Notes: generated by a model from the letters alone, not told the origin. A DNA stretch of 64,000 nt from Chryseobacterium indologenes (GCA_002439165.1 DJTE01000023.1:1-64000), one strand, 5' to 3'. Positions 7,715 to 17,338 are shown, counted from the first letter of the stretch. Made by a program: numbers and translations.

Positions 7715-8595
7715 AGATCGCCGCGATAGACATAGGAAGTAACGCCGCAAGACTTTTGATCAATGAAGTAAAGATCAACAACAGAAAACCTGAATTTATT
7801 AAATTAAACCTCCTCAGAATTCCTCTAAGACTGGGAATGGATGTTTTCACCCTGGGAAAAATCGGAACCGAAAGAGAAAAAATGGTCATCGATTCCATGA
7901 AAATTTTCAGCGATCTGATGAAAATTTATAAAGTTGACCATTACAGGGCATGTGCCACCAGTGCAATGCGCGATGCCGCAAACGGCAACGAAATCATCAG
8001 GCAGGTTAAGGAAACTTCAGGAATCAATATAGAAATTATTTCCGGAGACGAAGAAGCTACTCTTGTCTATGAAAATCATGTGGCTGAAGGTCTCGACAAA
8101 GAATTTGCCTATCTGTATATCGACGTAGGAGGAGGTTCCACAGAACTTACCTTTTACGAAAACGGCAAAATGATTTATGAAAGATCTTTCAATATCGGTA
8201 CCATCCGCCTTCTCAACAATCTGGTTACTGCTGATAACTGGAAAGAAATGAAAGAAGCGATCAAAGAAAATATTACCAGTAAAAAGCCAATTGTAGCTAT
8301 CGGTTCCGGTGGAAATATCAATAAAGTTTTCTCAATGAGTAAAACCAAAGACGGAAAACCGATGTCTCTTGCCCACCTGAAAAAAACCTACAAAGAATTC
8401 AACGAGCTTTCAGTAGATGAGAGAATGACGAAATACAACCTCAGGGAAGACCGTGCCGATGTGCTTGTTCATGCATTAAGAATCTTCAACAATGTGATGT
8501 CATGGGCTGACATTAACCGGATATTTGTTCCTAAAATATCTGTCGCAGATGGTCTTATTCACAACATTTACAGCAAACTGCACGATAAAAAATAA
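7711..8595 (+). CDS. ppx: exopolyphosphatase, Ppx/GppA family
   Basis: A 294-residue short-form Ppx/GppA phosphatase that hydrolyses terminal phosphate from polyphosphate and possibly (p)ppGpp. It has the actin/Hsp70-fold phosphate motifs IDIGSNAARL (residues 6-15), SGDEEATLVYE (111-121, with the catalytic-type Glu) and IDVGGGSTEL (137-146), plus GSGGNINKV. It lacks the C-terminal HD-like domains of the longer E. coli enzyme. The ATGA overlap with ppk1 indicates translational coupling, so synthesis and degradation of polyphosphate are co-expressed. Confidence 0.93.
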   Translation: MKIAAIDIGSNAARLLINEVKINNRKPEFIKLNLLRIPLRLGMDVFTLGKIGTEREKMVIDSMKIFSDLMKIYKVDHYRACATSAMRDAANGNEIIRQVKETSGINIEIISGDEEATLVYENHVAEGLDKEFAYLYIDVGGGSTELTFYENGKMIYERSFNIGTIRLLNNLVTADNWKEMKEAIKENITSKKPIVAIGSGGNINKVFSMSKTKDGKPMSLAHLKKTYKEFNELSVDERMTKYNLREDRADVLVHALRIFNNVMSWADINRIFVPKISVADGLIHNIYSKLHDKK

Positions 8596-8607
8596 TCTTT
8601 ATTCAAG

Positions 8608-8634
8608 AAAACCAGTCTATTTGGGCTGGTTTTT
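8608..8634 (+). terminator. terminator after ppk1-ppx
   Basis: AAAACCAG pairs with CTGGTTTT, and the stem can be extended by a G-T pair and a C-G pair, followed by T residues. It lies 12 bases after the ppx stop. Confidence 0.7.
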
Positions 8635-8639
8635 ACTTT

Positions 8640-9298
8640 TATACCAATAAAAAAACTACATAATCATCTGTTCAATCAGTATATTCTGTGGGAAATTTAG
8701 TTTGTAGTGAACCCTGTCATTTTTTACACACAAAATGTTTTTGCAGGCTCTCAGATTTTGAAGATGCCGCAGATCTTTTTAATCCATTCAATAAAAACCG
8801 TAGATTTTTTAAGAACTTAGGTAAACTTCTATGTGCAGAATATTTAAGCTTAAGCATAACTTTAATGTAAAAAATTTTGAGCTGTTGTGGTTAAAAATGT
8901 TCCCACAGGTCCCTCAGAGAACACAGATTCTTTTAGGGGAATAAACCTGCTGAAAATCTTTGATTTTCTTGCGCCTTAAAAACAGCATAATTGTTTAAAA
9001 CCCTTATGTCCTTTAGCATAAAACCAACAAAAAATCTGCTCAATCCGTAAAATCTGCGGGAGAAAAACATCAACAAACATCTCATATGCAGAATTTATTC
9101 AATAAAATTGTTTAAACTTAAAAATCAAAGTGTTTAAAATAAAACTTTTGTGACTTTTATAGTTTAATAAAAAGTTTAAACAGCTTTAATAATAAAAACA
9201 GTCATATTCCATGAAAAACATTTAAAACAGTATAATTTTTGATATTCTTTAAAGTAAAAACAGACTTTAAAACGTCAACATAATATCAACAGTTAAAA
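8640..9298. repeat. gene-free stretch with diverged copies of the interspersed repeat
   Basis: About 650 bases with no credible gene. It contains phrases that recur in other spacers, such as TGTGGTTAAAAA..TTCCCACAG, TCCCTCAGAGAACACAG, AACTTCTATG and ATCTGCGGGAGAAAA. The order matches part of the clearer copy at 31.7-32.0 kb, so I read it as an eroded copy in the same orientation. The last 200 bases before the SDR gene are very AT-rich. Confidence 0.5.
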
Positions 9299-9952
9299 AT
9301 GGAGCCGATCAAAATAATTCTCACAGGTGCAACAGGAATGGTAGGCGAAGGGGTTTTAATGGAATGTCTTGAAAACCCGAATGTTTCTGAAATTTTAAGT
9401 GTAAGCAGAAAACCTTCCGGTAAAAAACATGCAAAACTTAAAGAATACATCATCCCGGACTTTCTGGCAATCAGTCTTCACGACGAAACCCTGAAAGGTT
9501 ATGATGCCTGTTTTTTCTGTGCCGGAATAAGCAGCGTAGGAATGAATGAAGAAGATTATACCGGAATTACCTATGACACTACCCTTCACTTTGCTCAGGC
9601 TCTGCTGAACCAGAATCCTGAAATGGTTTTCAATTATGTCTCAGGAGCCGGTACCGACCGGACGGAAAGCGGAAAGATGATGTGGGCACGCGTAAAAGGC
9701 AGAACCGAAAATGCATTAAAAAAACTTGGATTCAGAAACGAATTCAACTTCCGTCCCGGATTTATGAAGCCCGTTCAGGGACAAATTAACGTAAAATGGT
9801 TTTTTAAGCCTTTTATTTGGTTTTTTCCTATTTTTTTACCGTCAAAATCATTAACTTTACACGAAGTAGGTAGAGCAATGATCAATGCCGTATACAGAGG
9901 CTATCCTACGTCAACTTTGGAAATTAGGGACATTAAAAATTTAGCAATATGA
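9299..9952 (+). CDS. NAD(P)-binding SDR/epimerase-like protein
   Basis: A 217-residue atypical short-chain dehydrogenase/epimerase. The N-terminal Rossmann motif is GATGMVGEGV (residues 10-19). No canonical YxxxK catalytic pair is obvious in the expected place; SGAGTDRTESGKMMWARVKG occupies the central position. The size and motif are those of the NmrA/YbjT-like atypical group that binds NAD(P) without a clear substrate. It overlaps the next small ORF by 4 bases (ATGA). Confidence 0.8.
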   Translation: MEPIKIILTGATGMVGEGVLMECLENPNVSEILSVSRKPSGKKHAKLKEYIIPDFLAISLHDETLKGYDACFFCAGISSVGMNEEDYTGITYDTTLHFAQALLNQNPEMVFNYVSGAGTDRTESGKMMWARVKGRTENALKKLGFRNEFNFRPGFMKPVQGQINVKWFFKPFIWFFPIFLPSKSLTLHEVGRAMINAVYRGYPTSTLEIRDIKNLAI

Positions 9953-10101
9953 GAGAAATGTTAAAAAGAATAGTTCTGGTTATTTTTGTACTCTTGGTTC
10001 TGACAGCAGTTTCAGGATTCTTCTATATGCAGAAACATCCATTAGAGGGCAAAACACCAGCACAGAAAACTTTTAATTTCTCCGGAAAGCAAACGAAATA
10101 A
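9949..10101 (+). CDS. small single-pass membrane protein
   Basis: A 50-residue ORF, MREMLKRIVLVIFVLLVLTA..., too short for most ORF callers. Its ATG overlaps the TGA of the SDR gene (ATGA), which suggests translational coupling. There is one membrane segment (about residues 8-26) preceded by basic residues, with a short polar tail ending GKQTK. I recognise no family, and its partnership with the SDR protein is inferred from the overlap. Confidence 0.6.
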   Translation: MREMLKRIVLVIFVLLVLTAVSGFFYMQKHPLEGKTPAQKTFNFSGKQTK

Positions 10102-10239
10102 CCCTGCCATTGGGAAAGCAAAATAATGGTTTCATTTTTTGCAATTCAGGAAACCATTTATTAAACATTTCTTAAAATTCCCTTAAAACAACTGCAGCCG
10201 ATAAAGTTCATTTTTGCATACATCTAATGTAAGTAAAAA

Positions 10240-13200
10240 ATGATCAACAACTACCTATTAAAAGGGTCTGTTATTGCCGCATTCTTCATACAGAGCGGAC
10301 TTTCCGGGCAGACACTTGTCCATTACTGGAATTTTAACAGCAGTACCTCCGAAGCATCCATCACAGCTCCGTCTTCCACTTTAACGGGCGGTTCGCTCAC
10401 AGCCATTGCCGGAGGAACCAGCCTGATAGACTTTGCCAACGGAACCGGGCAGAACTTCAATACAGAAAACCTCAATGCCAGAAACGGAGACCCGGCCGGA
10501 AGCCATCTCAGATTCAACAATCCGATCGGAGGGGCATTACAGTTTAATCTTCCTACCACAGGATACAATAATGTTCTTGTAAAATTTACAACCAGAAGAT
10601 CCGGACAGGGAGCAGGTACACAGATATGGTCTTACTCAACAGACGGAAATACTTTCATCCCGTATCAGAATATCAGCCCCCAGGATGCTAATCCGCAGCT
10701 CATTACTTTTGATTTTTCTGCGGTTTCAGGCGTATCCAACAACCCCAATTTTAAATTAAAAGTGGAATTCTCTGCCACCGGAGGCGGAACCGGAGGAAAT
10801 AACCGCTTTGACAACTTTACCGTAGATGCATCTCCGGCCGGAGGTATTGACACCACGCCGCCAACGGTAACCTTTCTGCCCGTAAATAATACCAACAATG
10901 CTTCAACAGCAGTGAACCCTACCCTGTCTTTCAACGAAAATGTAAGACTGAAAGATAATTCCGCAATCAACGATTCTAATGCACAAAACCTGATTGAATT
11001 CCGCATAGGAAATGCAGCAGGTACTCCCGTTCCCTTCACAACAGCTTTCAGTAATAACATCATTACGGTCATCCCTTCATCCGGGCTTGTACCGGGGCAG
11101 ACCTATTATCTGGCCCTTAAACCTGATACTGTGGAAGATTTCAGTGATAATGCCATAACAGCAGCTGCTTCCAGCACTTTTACAACTGCCGGAACCTCTG
11201 TTTCATTGGATAAAAACTTTATAAAAGTTAATGAAAATGCAGGAAATCTTGCTTTCAAAATCAATATTGCCAATCCTTCGGTATCAACTGTAAATCTTGT
11301 TGTGAAGCCGGCTCCTTTCAGTACCGCAGACAGCAATGATTTCACACTGGCCAGCCAGATCATCCATATTACACCGGGAATGACAAGCTATACCGTTAAT
11401 ATTCCTGTCATTGACGACACGATGGAAGAACAGCAGGCAGAATATTTTGTTGTAAGCCTTGAAAACCCTTCCGGCACTGTGATTTCGGGAGATCCCTCTG
11501 CAACGGTTTATATTGTGGATAATGATAAACCCGCTCCGGTTCCTTCCGGACAGATTCAGCTGAACTATATCGGAAGCTTTGATCCTTCCGGGAACAATAA
11601 CAGCTCTACGGAAATTGTTGTTCACGATCCAGCCACACAGAGACTGTTTACCATCAGTTCCATCACAGATGTTTTTGATATTCTCGATTTCAGTACCCCG
11701 ACTGCCCCTTCAGTAGTCAGAACAGTGAATATGGCTCCTTATGGCGGTATTACCAGTATCGCTGTAAAAAACGGGATCATTGCCGCTGCTTCTCCCAATA
11801 CCAACCCTCAGCAGAACGGTTCTGTTGTTTTCTTCGATATCAACGGAAATTTCCTGAAACAGGTTACAGTAGGTGCACTTCCTGATATGGTAACTTTCAC
11901 TCCCGATGGCACAAAAGTAATCACAGCCAATGAAGGTGAACCTAACGATGCTTACACAACAGATCCGGAAGGAACCATCAGCATCATTGACATTTCCGCC
12001 GGTATAGCCAATCTTACACAAAGCAATGTAACCACACTCAATTTTAACAGCTTTGATTCCCAGGTAGCCGCTTTAACAGCAACCGGACTGAGAAAAGTAA
12101 GAACCAACAACACACTTTCCCAGGATCTGGAACCGGAATATGTAACGGTGAGCAGCGACAGCCAGAAAGCCTGGGTGTCCCTCCAGGAAAACAATGCAAT
12201 GGCTGAGGTTGATCTTATCACAAAAACCATCACCGGAATCTGGGGACTGGGCAAAAAAGATATGAGCCTGCCGGGTAACGGCTTTGATGCTTCCGATAAT
12301 AACGGAGAGATCCTGATCGCCAACTGGCCTGTGAAAGCTTATTACACCCCTGATGCCATTCAGAATTACAAAGTAGGAAACACCCATTATATTGTCACCG
12401 CCAATGAAGGCGATGAAAAAGACCTTTCAGGGTATAGTGAGAGAACAACAGTAGGGGCTAATAATTATACGTTAGACCCGGTACTTTACCCACAGGCATC
12501 CATATTAAAAGCTTCCCATAACTTAGGAAGATTCAGGGTATCCAGTGCTACGGGAAATACAGACGGCAATCCTGATTTTGAAGAAATGGCGGCATTGGGC
12601 GCACGTTCTTTCTCTATTTTCAATGCAGACAGCAAGCAATTGGTATATGACAGTGGCGACCAGTTCGAAAGGTATATTGCCGCCAATCATCCGTTAATCT
12701 TTAATGCAGACAACGAATCCAACAGCACCAAGAACAGAAGCCGGGCCAAAGGTCCTGAACCGGAAGGTGTAGCATTGGGAACGATCAACGGACAGACTTA
12801 TGCTTTCATTACCCTGGAAAGAACCGGAGGAGTAATGGTATATAATATCACGAATCCTGCCGGCCCGGTATTTACAGATTATAAACATTCACGAACGACC
12901 TCTGCCTACGGTGGAGACAACGGTCCTGAAGGCATCATTTATATTGCCCCGGAAAATACCACAACAGGAAAAGGGTATGTTATTATTGCCAATGAAATCA
13001 GCGGAACCCTGTCTATGTACGAAGTGGCTTCCTCTCCTACTCTGGGAACGGGAGAAATTAAAACCGAAAAAGCAACCTTCAATATATTCCCGAACCCTGT
13101 GAATAAAGGGAATACCTTATATTTCAACAGAAAACAGGATTATGAGCTGTTTGATATGTCCGGAAAAATGATCAGCAGTGAAAAAAATGCACTGAGTATA

Positions 13201-13278
13201 GAGACAGCTACGCTTTCTTCAGGAGTTTATCTGATAAAAACCGGGGAAGGCTATGTGAAAAGAGTTATTGTAAAGTAA
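10240..13278 (+). CDS. large secreted choice-of-anchor I beta-propeller protein with T9SS sorting domain
   Basis: A 1012-residue exported protein. After a signal peptide (to about residue 24), the layout by my reading is a beta-sandwich of the galactose-binding type (25-200), a bacterial Ig-like domain starting DTTPPTVTFLPVNN (about 204-315) and a Calx-beta domain (about 320-430). A long propeller follows (about 440-925) with EIVVHDPATQRLF, VITANEGEPND and EGVALGTINGQTYAF, typical of the choice-of-anchor I family. It ends in a type A T9SS domain (FNIFPNPVNKGN ... GEGYVKRVIVK). This layout fits cell-surface or extracellular proteins; whether it has phosphatase/phytase-like activity cannot be said. 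It is monocistronic. Confidence 0.85.
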   Translation: MINNYLLKGSVIAAFFIQSGLSGQTLVHYWNFNSSTSEASITAPSSTLTGGSLTAIAGGTSLIDFANGTGQNFNTENLNARNGDPAGSHLRFNNPIGGALQFNLPTTGYNNVLVKFTTRRSGQGAGTQIWSYSTDGNTFIPYQNISPQDANPQLITFDFSAVSGVSNNPNFKLKVEFSATGGGTGGNNRFDNFTVDASPAGGIDTTPPTVTFLPVNNTNNASTAVNPTLSFNENVRLKDNSAINDSNAQNLIEFRIGNAAGTPVPFTTAFSNNIITVIPSSGLVPGQTYYLALKPDTVEDFSDNAITAAASSTFTTAGTSVSLDKNFIKVNENAGNLAFKINIANPSVSTVNLVVKPAPFSTADSNDFTLASQIIHITPGMTSYTVNIPVIDDTMEEQQAEYFVVSLENPSGTVISGDPSATVYIVDNDKPAPVPSGQIQLNYIGSFDPSGNNNSSTEIVVHDPATQRLFTISSITDVFDILDFSTPTAPSVVRTVNMAPYGGITSIAVKNGIIAAASPNTNPQQNGSVVFFDINGNFLKQVTVGALPDMVTFTPDGTKVITANEGEPNDAYTTDPEGTISIIDISAGIANLTQSNVTTLNFNSFDSQVAALTATGLRKVRTNNTLSQDLEPEYVTVSSDSQKAWVSLQENNAMAEVDLITKTITGIWGLGKKDMSLPGNGFDASDNNGEILIANWPVKAYYTPDAIQNYKVGNTHYIVTANEGDEKDLSGYSERTTVGANNYTLDPVLYPQASILKASHNLGRFRVSSATGNTDGNPDFEEMAALGARSFSIFNADSKQLVYDSGDQFERYIAANHPLIFNADNESNSTKNRSRAKGPEPEGVALGTINGQTYAFITLERTGGVMVYNITNPAGPVFTDYKHSRTTSAYGGDNGPEGIIYIAPENTTTGKGYVIIANEISGTLSMYEVASSPTLGTGEIKTEKATFNIFPNPVNKGNTLYFNRKQDYELFDMSGKMISSEKNALSIETATLSSGVYLIKTGEGYVKRVIVK

Positions 13279-13375
13279 GCTGAAAAACGAAAGAAGGAAG
13301 ATTAAGGCAAAACCAGTTACTCCTGATTCTTCAATCACACTGAGACAGACTATGTGCTTATCAGATACCCTAAAG

Positions 13376-13399
13376 TCCCGGAATATCCGGGATTTTTTT
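13376..13399 (+). terminator. terminator after the propeller gene
   Basis: TCCCGGA-ata-TCCGGGA forms a 7-bp stem and is followed by seven T residues. Confidence 0.7.
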
Positions 13400-13440
13400 A
13401 TGACTACTAAATTCATTAGTTTTAGACTTTTATTATTTCC

Positions 13441-14277
13441 ATGAAAGAACAGTTAGAAAGTATCATTCATCAGTCTTATCATAAAGAAAAGCGCAACCTT
13501 TTCACCTTTCTTACCGGGGCTGGAATTTCTTCCGGAAGCGGCATTCCCACCTACCGTGGAACCGACGGAATTTGGGTAAAGGGAACACAGTTTCATAAGC
13601 CGGAAGAATTCGGGACCCTGAGGTATTTCAGGCAAAATCCGGAAGAGGTACTTCAGTATTGCCTGTTCAGAAAAAAGATGTTTGAAAATGTAGAACCCAA
13701 TGAAAGTCATTTTGAGCTTGCCGCCATAGAAAATATGCTTCAGGACAGGTTTCATCTGATTACCCAGAATATTGACAATCTTCACCGCCGTGCCGGAAGC
13801 CGGAGAATTTACGAGATTCATGGAAATAACAGGGAGATCAAATGTTCCGACGGATGTAAAAAGATTGTGAATCTTCCTGAAGAAATCAAAGGTAAAAATA
13901 TTGATGAAGATCTTACAGAAAGGGATAAAGAATTGTTGACCTGCCCGGAATGCGGCCACTGGATGCGCCCCAATATCCTGTGGTTTGACGAATATTATGA
14001 TGAAAAAACCAATAAAAGATTCAGTGCCCTGAAAAAAGCAAAGAACAGTGCCATCCTTTTTATCGTGGGAACTTCAGGGGCAACCAATCTCCCGATAGCC
14101 ATTGCCGGAACAGCTTTGAAGTACGGAGCCTTTATTGTAGATATCAATACCGAAGACAACAATTTCACTGAACTGATCCGGAATAAGAAAAATGCAGTGA
14201 TCATCAGGGAAAAATCCACTGATGCCTTAAAAGCCATCAGAGAGATCATTGAACACATCAACCCGGCAACTGTATAA
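13441..14277 (+). CDS. Sir2-family NAD-dependent protein deacylase
   Basis: A 278-residue sirtuin that removes acyl groups from lysine using NAD. The NAD-binding motif GAGISSGSGIPTYRG is at 26-40, TQNIDNLH at 108-115 and the catalytic His127 in EIHGN. A structural zinc site is formed by Cys135, Cys139, Cys168 and Cys171 (CSDGC ... CPEC). The C-terminal half carries VGTSGATNLPIA and VDINTE, which line the NAD pocket. It stands alone between convergently placed terminators, so no pathway partner is indicated. Confidence 0.92.
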   Translation: MKEQLESIIHQSYHKEKRNLFTFLTGAGISSGSGIPTYRGTDGIWVKGTQFHKPEEFGTLRYFRQNPEEVLQYCLFRKKMFENVEPNESHFELAAIENMLQDRFHLITQNIDNLHRRAGSRRIYEIHGNNREIKCSDGCKKIVNLPEEIKGKNIDEDLTERDKELLTCPECGHWMRPNILWFDEYYDEKTNKRFSALKKAKNSAILFIVGTSGATNLPIAIAGTALKYGAFIVDINTEDNNFTELIRNKKNAVIIREKSTDALKAIREIIEHINPATV

Positions 14278-14343
14278 AATTTAACTTTTCTTTGACATTG
14301 GTAAGATAATTTAATTCTTATATTTACCCGTACCAAATTCAAA

Positions 14344-14742
14344 ATGAAAATGAAAAATATGAAAACATTAAGTGTTCTGGCCTTTTTACTGATAGGCACA
14401 GGAACCGCTTTTTCTCAGTCCAGAAAAACAGAATCCTCAAAAGGAGTGGAACAGTCGGACAATAATAAAAAAATCCAGGTAGAGGGTGTAGGCCATAAAC
14501 TCAACTATACGCTTAACGGCGGAACGGTAGAGGTAGCGGGAGGTGACAATACCGTAACAGTAAAAGGAAGTGCCAAAAAGATCTCCGTTTCCGGAACAGG
14601 AAATACCATATACATCGACAGGGTAGATAAAGTGGTCATGGAAGGAGGCGGTAATACCGTTTATTATAAGACCTCAGGAACAAAATCAGGCAAGCCGGAT
14701 GCCTCACTTACAGGTGTAGGCAACAGAGTTTCCAGGAAATAG
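14344..14742 (+). CDS. secreted DUF3060 protein
   Basis: A 132-residue exported protein. The signal peptide runs to about residue 27 (GTGTAFSQ); two Met codons near the start (14344 and 14359) are both possible. The mature part is a short beta-repeat with spaced NTV and NTI motifs (GGDNTVTVKG, GTGNTIYID, GGGNTVYYK), the pattern of DUF3060. The function of that family is unknown. The repeats suggest a small parallel beta-solenoid. Confidence 0.8.
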   Translation: MKMKNMKTLSVLAFLLIGTGTAFSQSRKTESSKGVEQSDNNKKIQVEGVGHKLNYTLNGGTVEVAGGDNTVTVKGSAKKISVSGTGNTIYIDRVDKVVMEGGGNTVYYKTSGTKSGKPDASLTGVGNRVSRK

Positions 14743-14814
14743 TTACTGAGAAAACCGAAGTACACCTTTACCCGTCACAGAAATGATGATTAAACTAACG
14801 GGGTTCCAAAGAAA

Positions 14815-14840
14815 AAGACAGGCTTTTAAAGGCCTGTCTT
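14815..14840. terminator. bidirectional terminator between DUF3060 gene and nifU-like gene
   Basis: AAGACAGGC (14815-14823) pairs with GCCTGTCTT (14832-14840). The flanking A-run and T/A-rich sequence lets it serve both convergent genes. Confidence 0.65.
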
Positions 14841-14862
14841 AAAAATATATCAGATATAATTT

Positions 14863-15111
14863 TTACTCTACATTGATTACTTTTTCAATTTCCGGAGCAT
14901 GTTGTTTGATGGTATTTTCCACTCCCAGTTTCAGGGTTGAAAAATTCAGTGAACATCCGGAACAGTTACCTAAAAGTTTTACAAAAACCTGATTATCCTT
15001 CACGTCAATAAGCTCAATATCACCTCCGTCTTTATTCAAAAACGGCCTGATGCTTTCCAGAGCTTCCATTACTCTTGTTACTGTATCTTCGTGTGTTATG
15101 TTTGTTTCCAT
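14863..15111 (-). CDS. NifU C-terminal-domain Fe-S scaffold protein
   Basis: An 82-residue protein consisting only of the NifU-like (Nfu) domain. It has RPFLNKDGGDIELI and the cluster-binding GNCSGC with Cys50 and Cys53. Such proteins carry or deliver [4Fe-4S] clusters to target enzymes. It lies 42 bases downstream of mrp on the same strand, so scaffold and carrier ATPase are probably co-transcribed. Confidence 0.92.
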   Translation of the reverse strand: METNITHEDTVTRVMEALESIRPFLNKDGGDIELIDVKDNQVFVKLLGNCSGCSLNFSTLKLGVENTIKQHAPEIEKVINVE

Positions 15112-15153
15112 ATTTTTTGATTCAATTCGGTTCTTCAGATGTCCTGAAAATAA

Positions 15154-16263
15154 TTAATTTTTTGCTTTCGGTGAGCAACCTGCCATTGTCGTGATTTTCA
15201 CGGCTTCCGTAGGAGGAAGGTTTTTATTTCTTTCTACCAGGCTTTCTACCATTTTTCTTGCTGTTTCCGTATAGATATCGGCAATTCTGGAACCTTCCTG
15301 AAGCGCGGCCGGTCTTCCTACATCTCCGGCTTCTCTGATGCTCTGGATCAGTGGAATTTCTCCCAATACGGGAATTCCAAGATCTTCTGCCAGATATTGT
15401 GCTCCCTGGTTTCCAAAGATATAATATTTATTGTCAGGAAGTTCTTCCGGTGTAAAATACGCCATATTTTCGATTAATCCAAGCACAGGAATGTTAATAC
15501 TTTCCATCTGGAACATTGCAATTCCTTTTCTTACATCTGCAAGAGCCACGTGCTGAGGTGTACTTACAATCACGGCTCCGGTTACAGGTACTTCCTGAAT
15601 GATGGACAGGTGAATATCTCCGGTTCCCGGCGGAAGGTCGATCAGCAAAAAGTCAAGTTCTCCCCAGGCCGCATCTCTGATCATCTGATTCAGAGCTTTG
15701 GAAGCCATCGGGCCTCTCCATACCACTGCCTGGTTGGCTCCTGAAAAATATCCGATAGAAAGCATTTTTACGCCATAGTTTTCTACGGGTTTCATCAGAT
15801 TCTTTCCATTTACTTCTACAGATATAGGCTTTTCTCCCTCTGTATCAAACATGGTAGGAACAGACGGACCATAGATATCGGCATCCAATAATCCTACTTT
15901 GAAGCCCATTTTAGCTAAAGTGACTGCCATATTAGCAGAAACCGTAGATTTACCCACACCACCTTTTCCGGAAGCAATTGCAATAATATTCTGAATTCCG
16001 GGAATCTGTTTCCCTTTGATCTGGCTTTGCTGAATTTCACTCGGCTCGGGAGAAACAATTTTAAGTTTTAAATGAATTTCTTCTCCGAATTCGCTGGCAA
16101 AAGCCTGTTTCATGGCTGCTTCCAGCTTCTTCTTTTCATGCATTGCCGGTGAATGAGCCGTCATGTCGATATATACATCGTTACCCATGATCTGAAGGTT
16201 ATTCACCAAATCGTCTACTTCTATCTCTTTAAGGAAATCTTGAACCTTTTCTTTCGTCAACAT
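15154..16263 (-). CDS. mrp: Mrp/NBP35-family Fe-S cluster carrier ATPase
   Basis: A 369-residue protein with an N-terminal MIP18/DUF59 domain (residues 1-75) and a ParA-like P-loop ATPase domain. The deviant Walker A motif GKGGVGKST is at 99-107, followed by DADIYGPSVP and DLPPGTGD. It is thought to carry Fe-S clusters to apo-proteins. The C-terminal CxxC found in many ApbC/Mrp proteins after ENM is missing: the segment reads ENMAYFTPEELPDNKYYIFG. Cluster binding may therefore differ or need the partner Nfu protein. The -7 box at 16283-16290 fits a leader of about 16 bases. Confidence 0.93.
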   Translation of the reverse strand: MLTKEKVQDFLKEIEVDDLVNNLQIMGNDVYIDMTAHSPAMHEKKKLEAAMKQAFASEFGEEIHLKLKIVSPEPSEIQQSQIKGKQIPGIQNIIAIASGKGGVGKSTVSANMAVTLAKMGFKVGLLDADIYGPSVPTMFDTEGEKPISVEVNGKNLMKPVENYGVKMLSIGYFSGANQAVVWRGPMASKALNQMIRDAAWGELDFLLIDLPPGTGDIHLSIIQEVPVTGAVIVSTPQHVALADVRKGIAMFQMESINIPVLGLIENMAYFTPEELPDNKYYIFGNQGAQYLAEDLGIPVLGEIPLIQSIREAGDVGRPAALQEGSRIADIYTETARKMVESLVERNKNLPPTEAVKITTMAGCSPKAKN

Positions 16264-16282
16264 ACTAAATATAAATTGTTCA

Positions 16283-16290
16283 CAAATTTA
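16283..16290 (-). promoter_or_regulatory. -7 element (TAAATTTG) upstream of mrp
   Basis: TAAATTTG on the minus strand matches TAnnTTTG and ends 20 bases before the mrp ATG. A TTG lies 24 bases further upstream (16317-16315), slightly outside the usual spacing. Confidence 0.5.
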
Positions 16291-16425
16291 CGCATTTTTT
16301 TGATAATTTAGAATCAATAAAATCTATAACCCAATGTGATAAATAAGATAAGGATCCCGTGATTCCGTTATATTTTGCTATCTTCATTCTGAAAACAAAA
16401 ACCTCATCACATAAAATCACAACGT

Positions 16426-16881
16426 ATGTCTTCATCCTCCTATCCTTCCAAATATGCGGTTCATAAAGGACTTTTTACAGTCGGGAATACCCGCTTCAAA
16501 TGGTATGATCTTGCCACCGATCCCACAGAAATTTCCCAACAGGACATCCGGAATGCCCAAAGATGCATTGAAAATGCCGGTGAGAATTTTCAGGATATAG
16601 AGGACCTCGGATTTGTCATCATGCATCGCTGTGGACAAAACTACCTGCTGCTCGTCTGTACCTGGAGAAATGAAAACGAGCTCTGGGAAAGCGTTTATTA
16701 TGACGGATCGGGAAAATTTGAGATCTGGGACCGTAACAAAACCCATCTTCCTACTTACTGTGTTTGGGAAATGGGCATCGTCTACCATGAATCCCGGGCC
16801 TGGAAAAGATTCCTGGGAACAGAACGGAATGAAAAGAGCAGACAGGACTATTTACATGGTTTTTTTGAAGGAGAGGTATAA
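16426..16881 (+). CDS. conserved hypothetical protein
   Basis: A 151-residue cytoplasmic protein without signal peptide or membrane segment. It is rich in aromatic residues, with LGFVIMHRCGQNYLLLV and TWRNENELWESVYY in the middle. The composition and even codon use look like a real, conserved gene, but I know no function. It stands alone between mrp (divergent) and the repeat region. Confidence 0.65.
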   Translation: MSSSSYPSKYAVHKGLFTVGNTRFKWYDLATDPTEISQQDIRNAQRCIENAGENFQDIEDLGFVIMHRCGQNYLLLVCTWRNENELWESVYYDGSGKFEIWDRNKTHLPTYCVWEMGIVYHESRAWKRFLGTERNEKSRQDYLHGFFEGEV

Positions 16882-17038
16882 ATTCCCTCGTATTCACAGA
16901 TGATCATTAAAACACAATTTTTTAAGACAAGAAACTAGGGTCTGTTTAATGACAGATAAAAAGATCCTTTATGTTGGACAACGCGAAGCTCACAAAGGAT
17001 TTTCAGCAAGTTAAATTCCATATTTACAATAAAAAAGT

Positions 17039-17322
17039 CTGTGCTATCTGAAGGATCTGTGGAAAGCTTTTTAAACCACAAATCGAAGGTTCTACATAGT
17101 CAAAAGCGCATAGAAGTTCACATAAGTTTACCTGGGCAGACATAGGAGATTTTAAAAAAATACGGTTTTTATTTAGTCATCAATAAAAAATCTGCAAAAT
17201 CCGCGATAAAAAAACAAAAAAGAGTTCTTAGTAAAACCCTTTAATGCAGCCCGCAGAATTTATTCAATAGGACTTTAGTCCATCTGAATAAGCAGAAACC
17301 ATCCACGGGCTTTAGCCAAAAT
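17039..17322 (-). repeat. interspersed repeat, copy A (minus orientation)
   Basis: Read on the minus strand, this 284-base stretch matches 31673-31971 on the plus strand. It starts TTTTGGCTAAAG, continues through GGACTAAAGTCC and CTATTGAATAAA, then a 49-base identical block (17208-17256 against 31744-31792). TCGCGGATTTTGCAGATT, the ATTTGTGGTT region and CAGATAGCACAG follow. No ORF is credible in it. It fills the spacer between the hypothetical gene at 16.4 kb and the receptor gene. Confidence 0.8.
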
Positions 17323-17338
17323 CCAAATTTAATCTATT

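Noticed and set aside
11284..12387. Minus-strand ORFs of 100-120 codons inside the propeller gene
   Set aside because: Antisense to a gene with signal peptide, domains and T9SS end; they have no supporting features.
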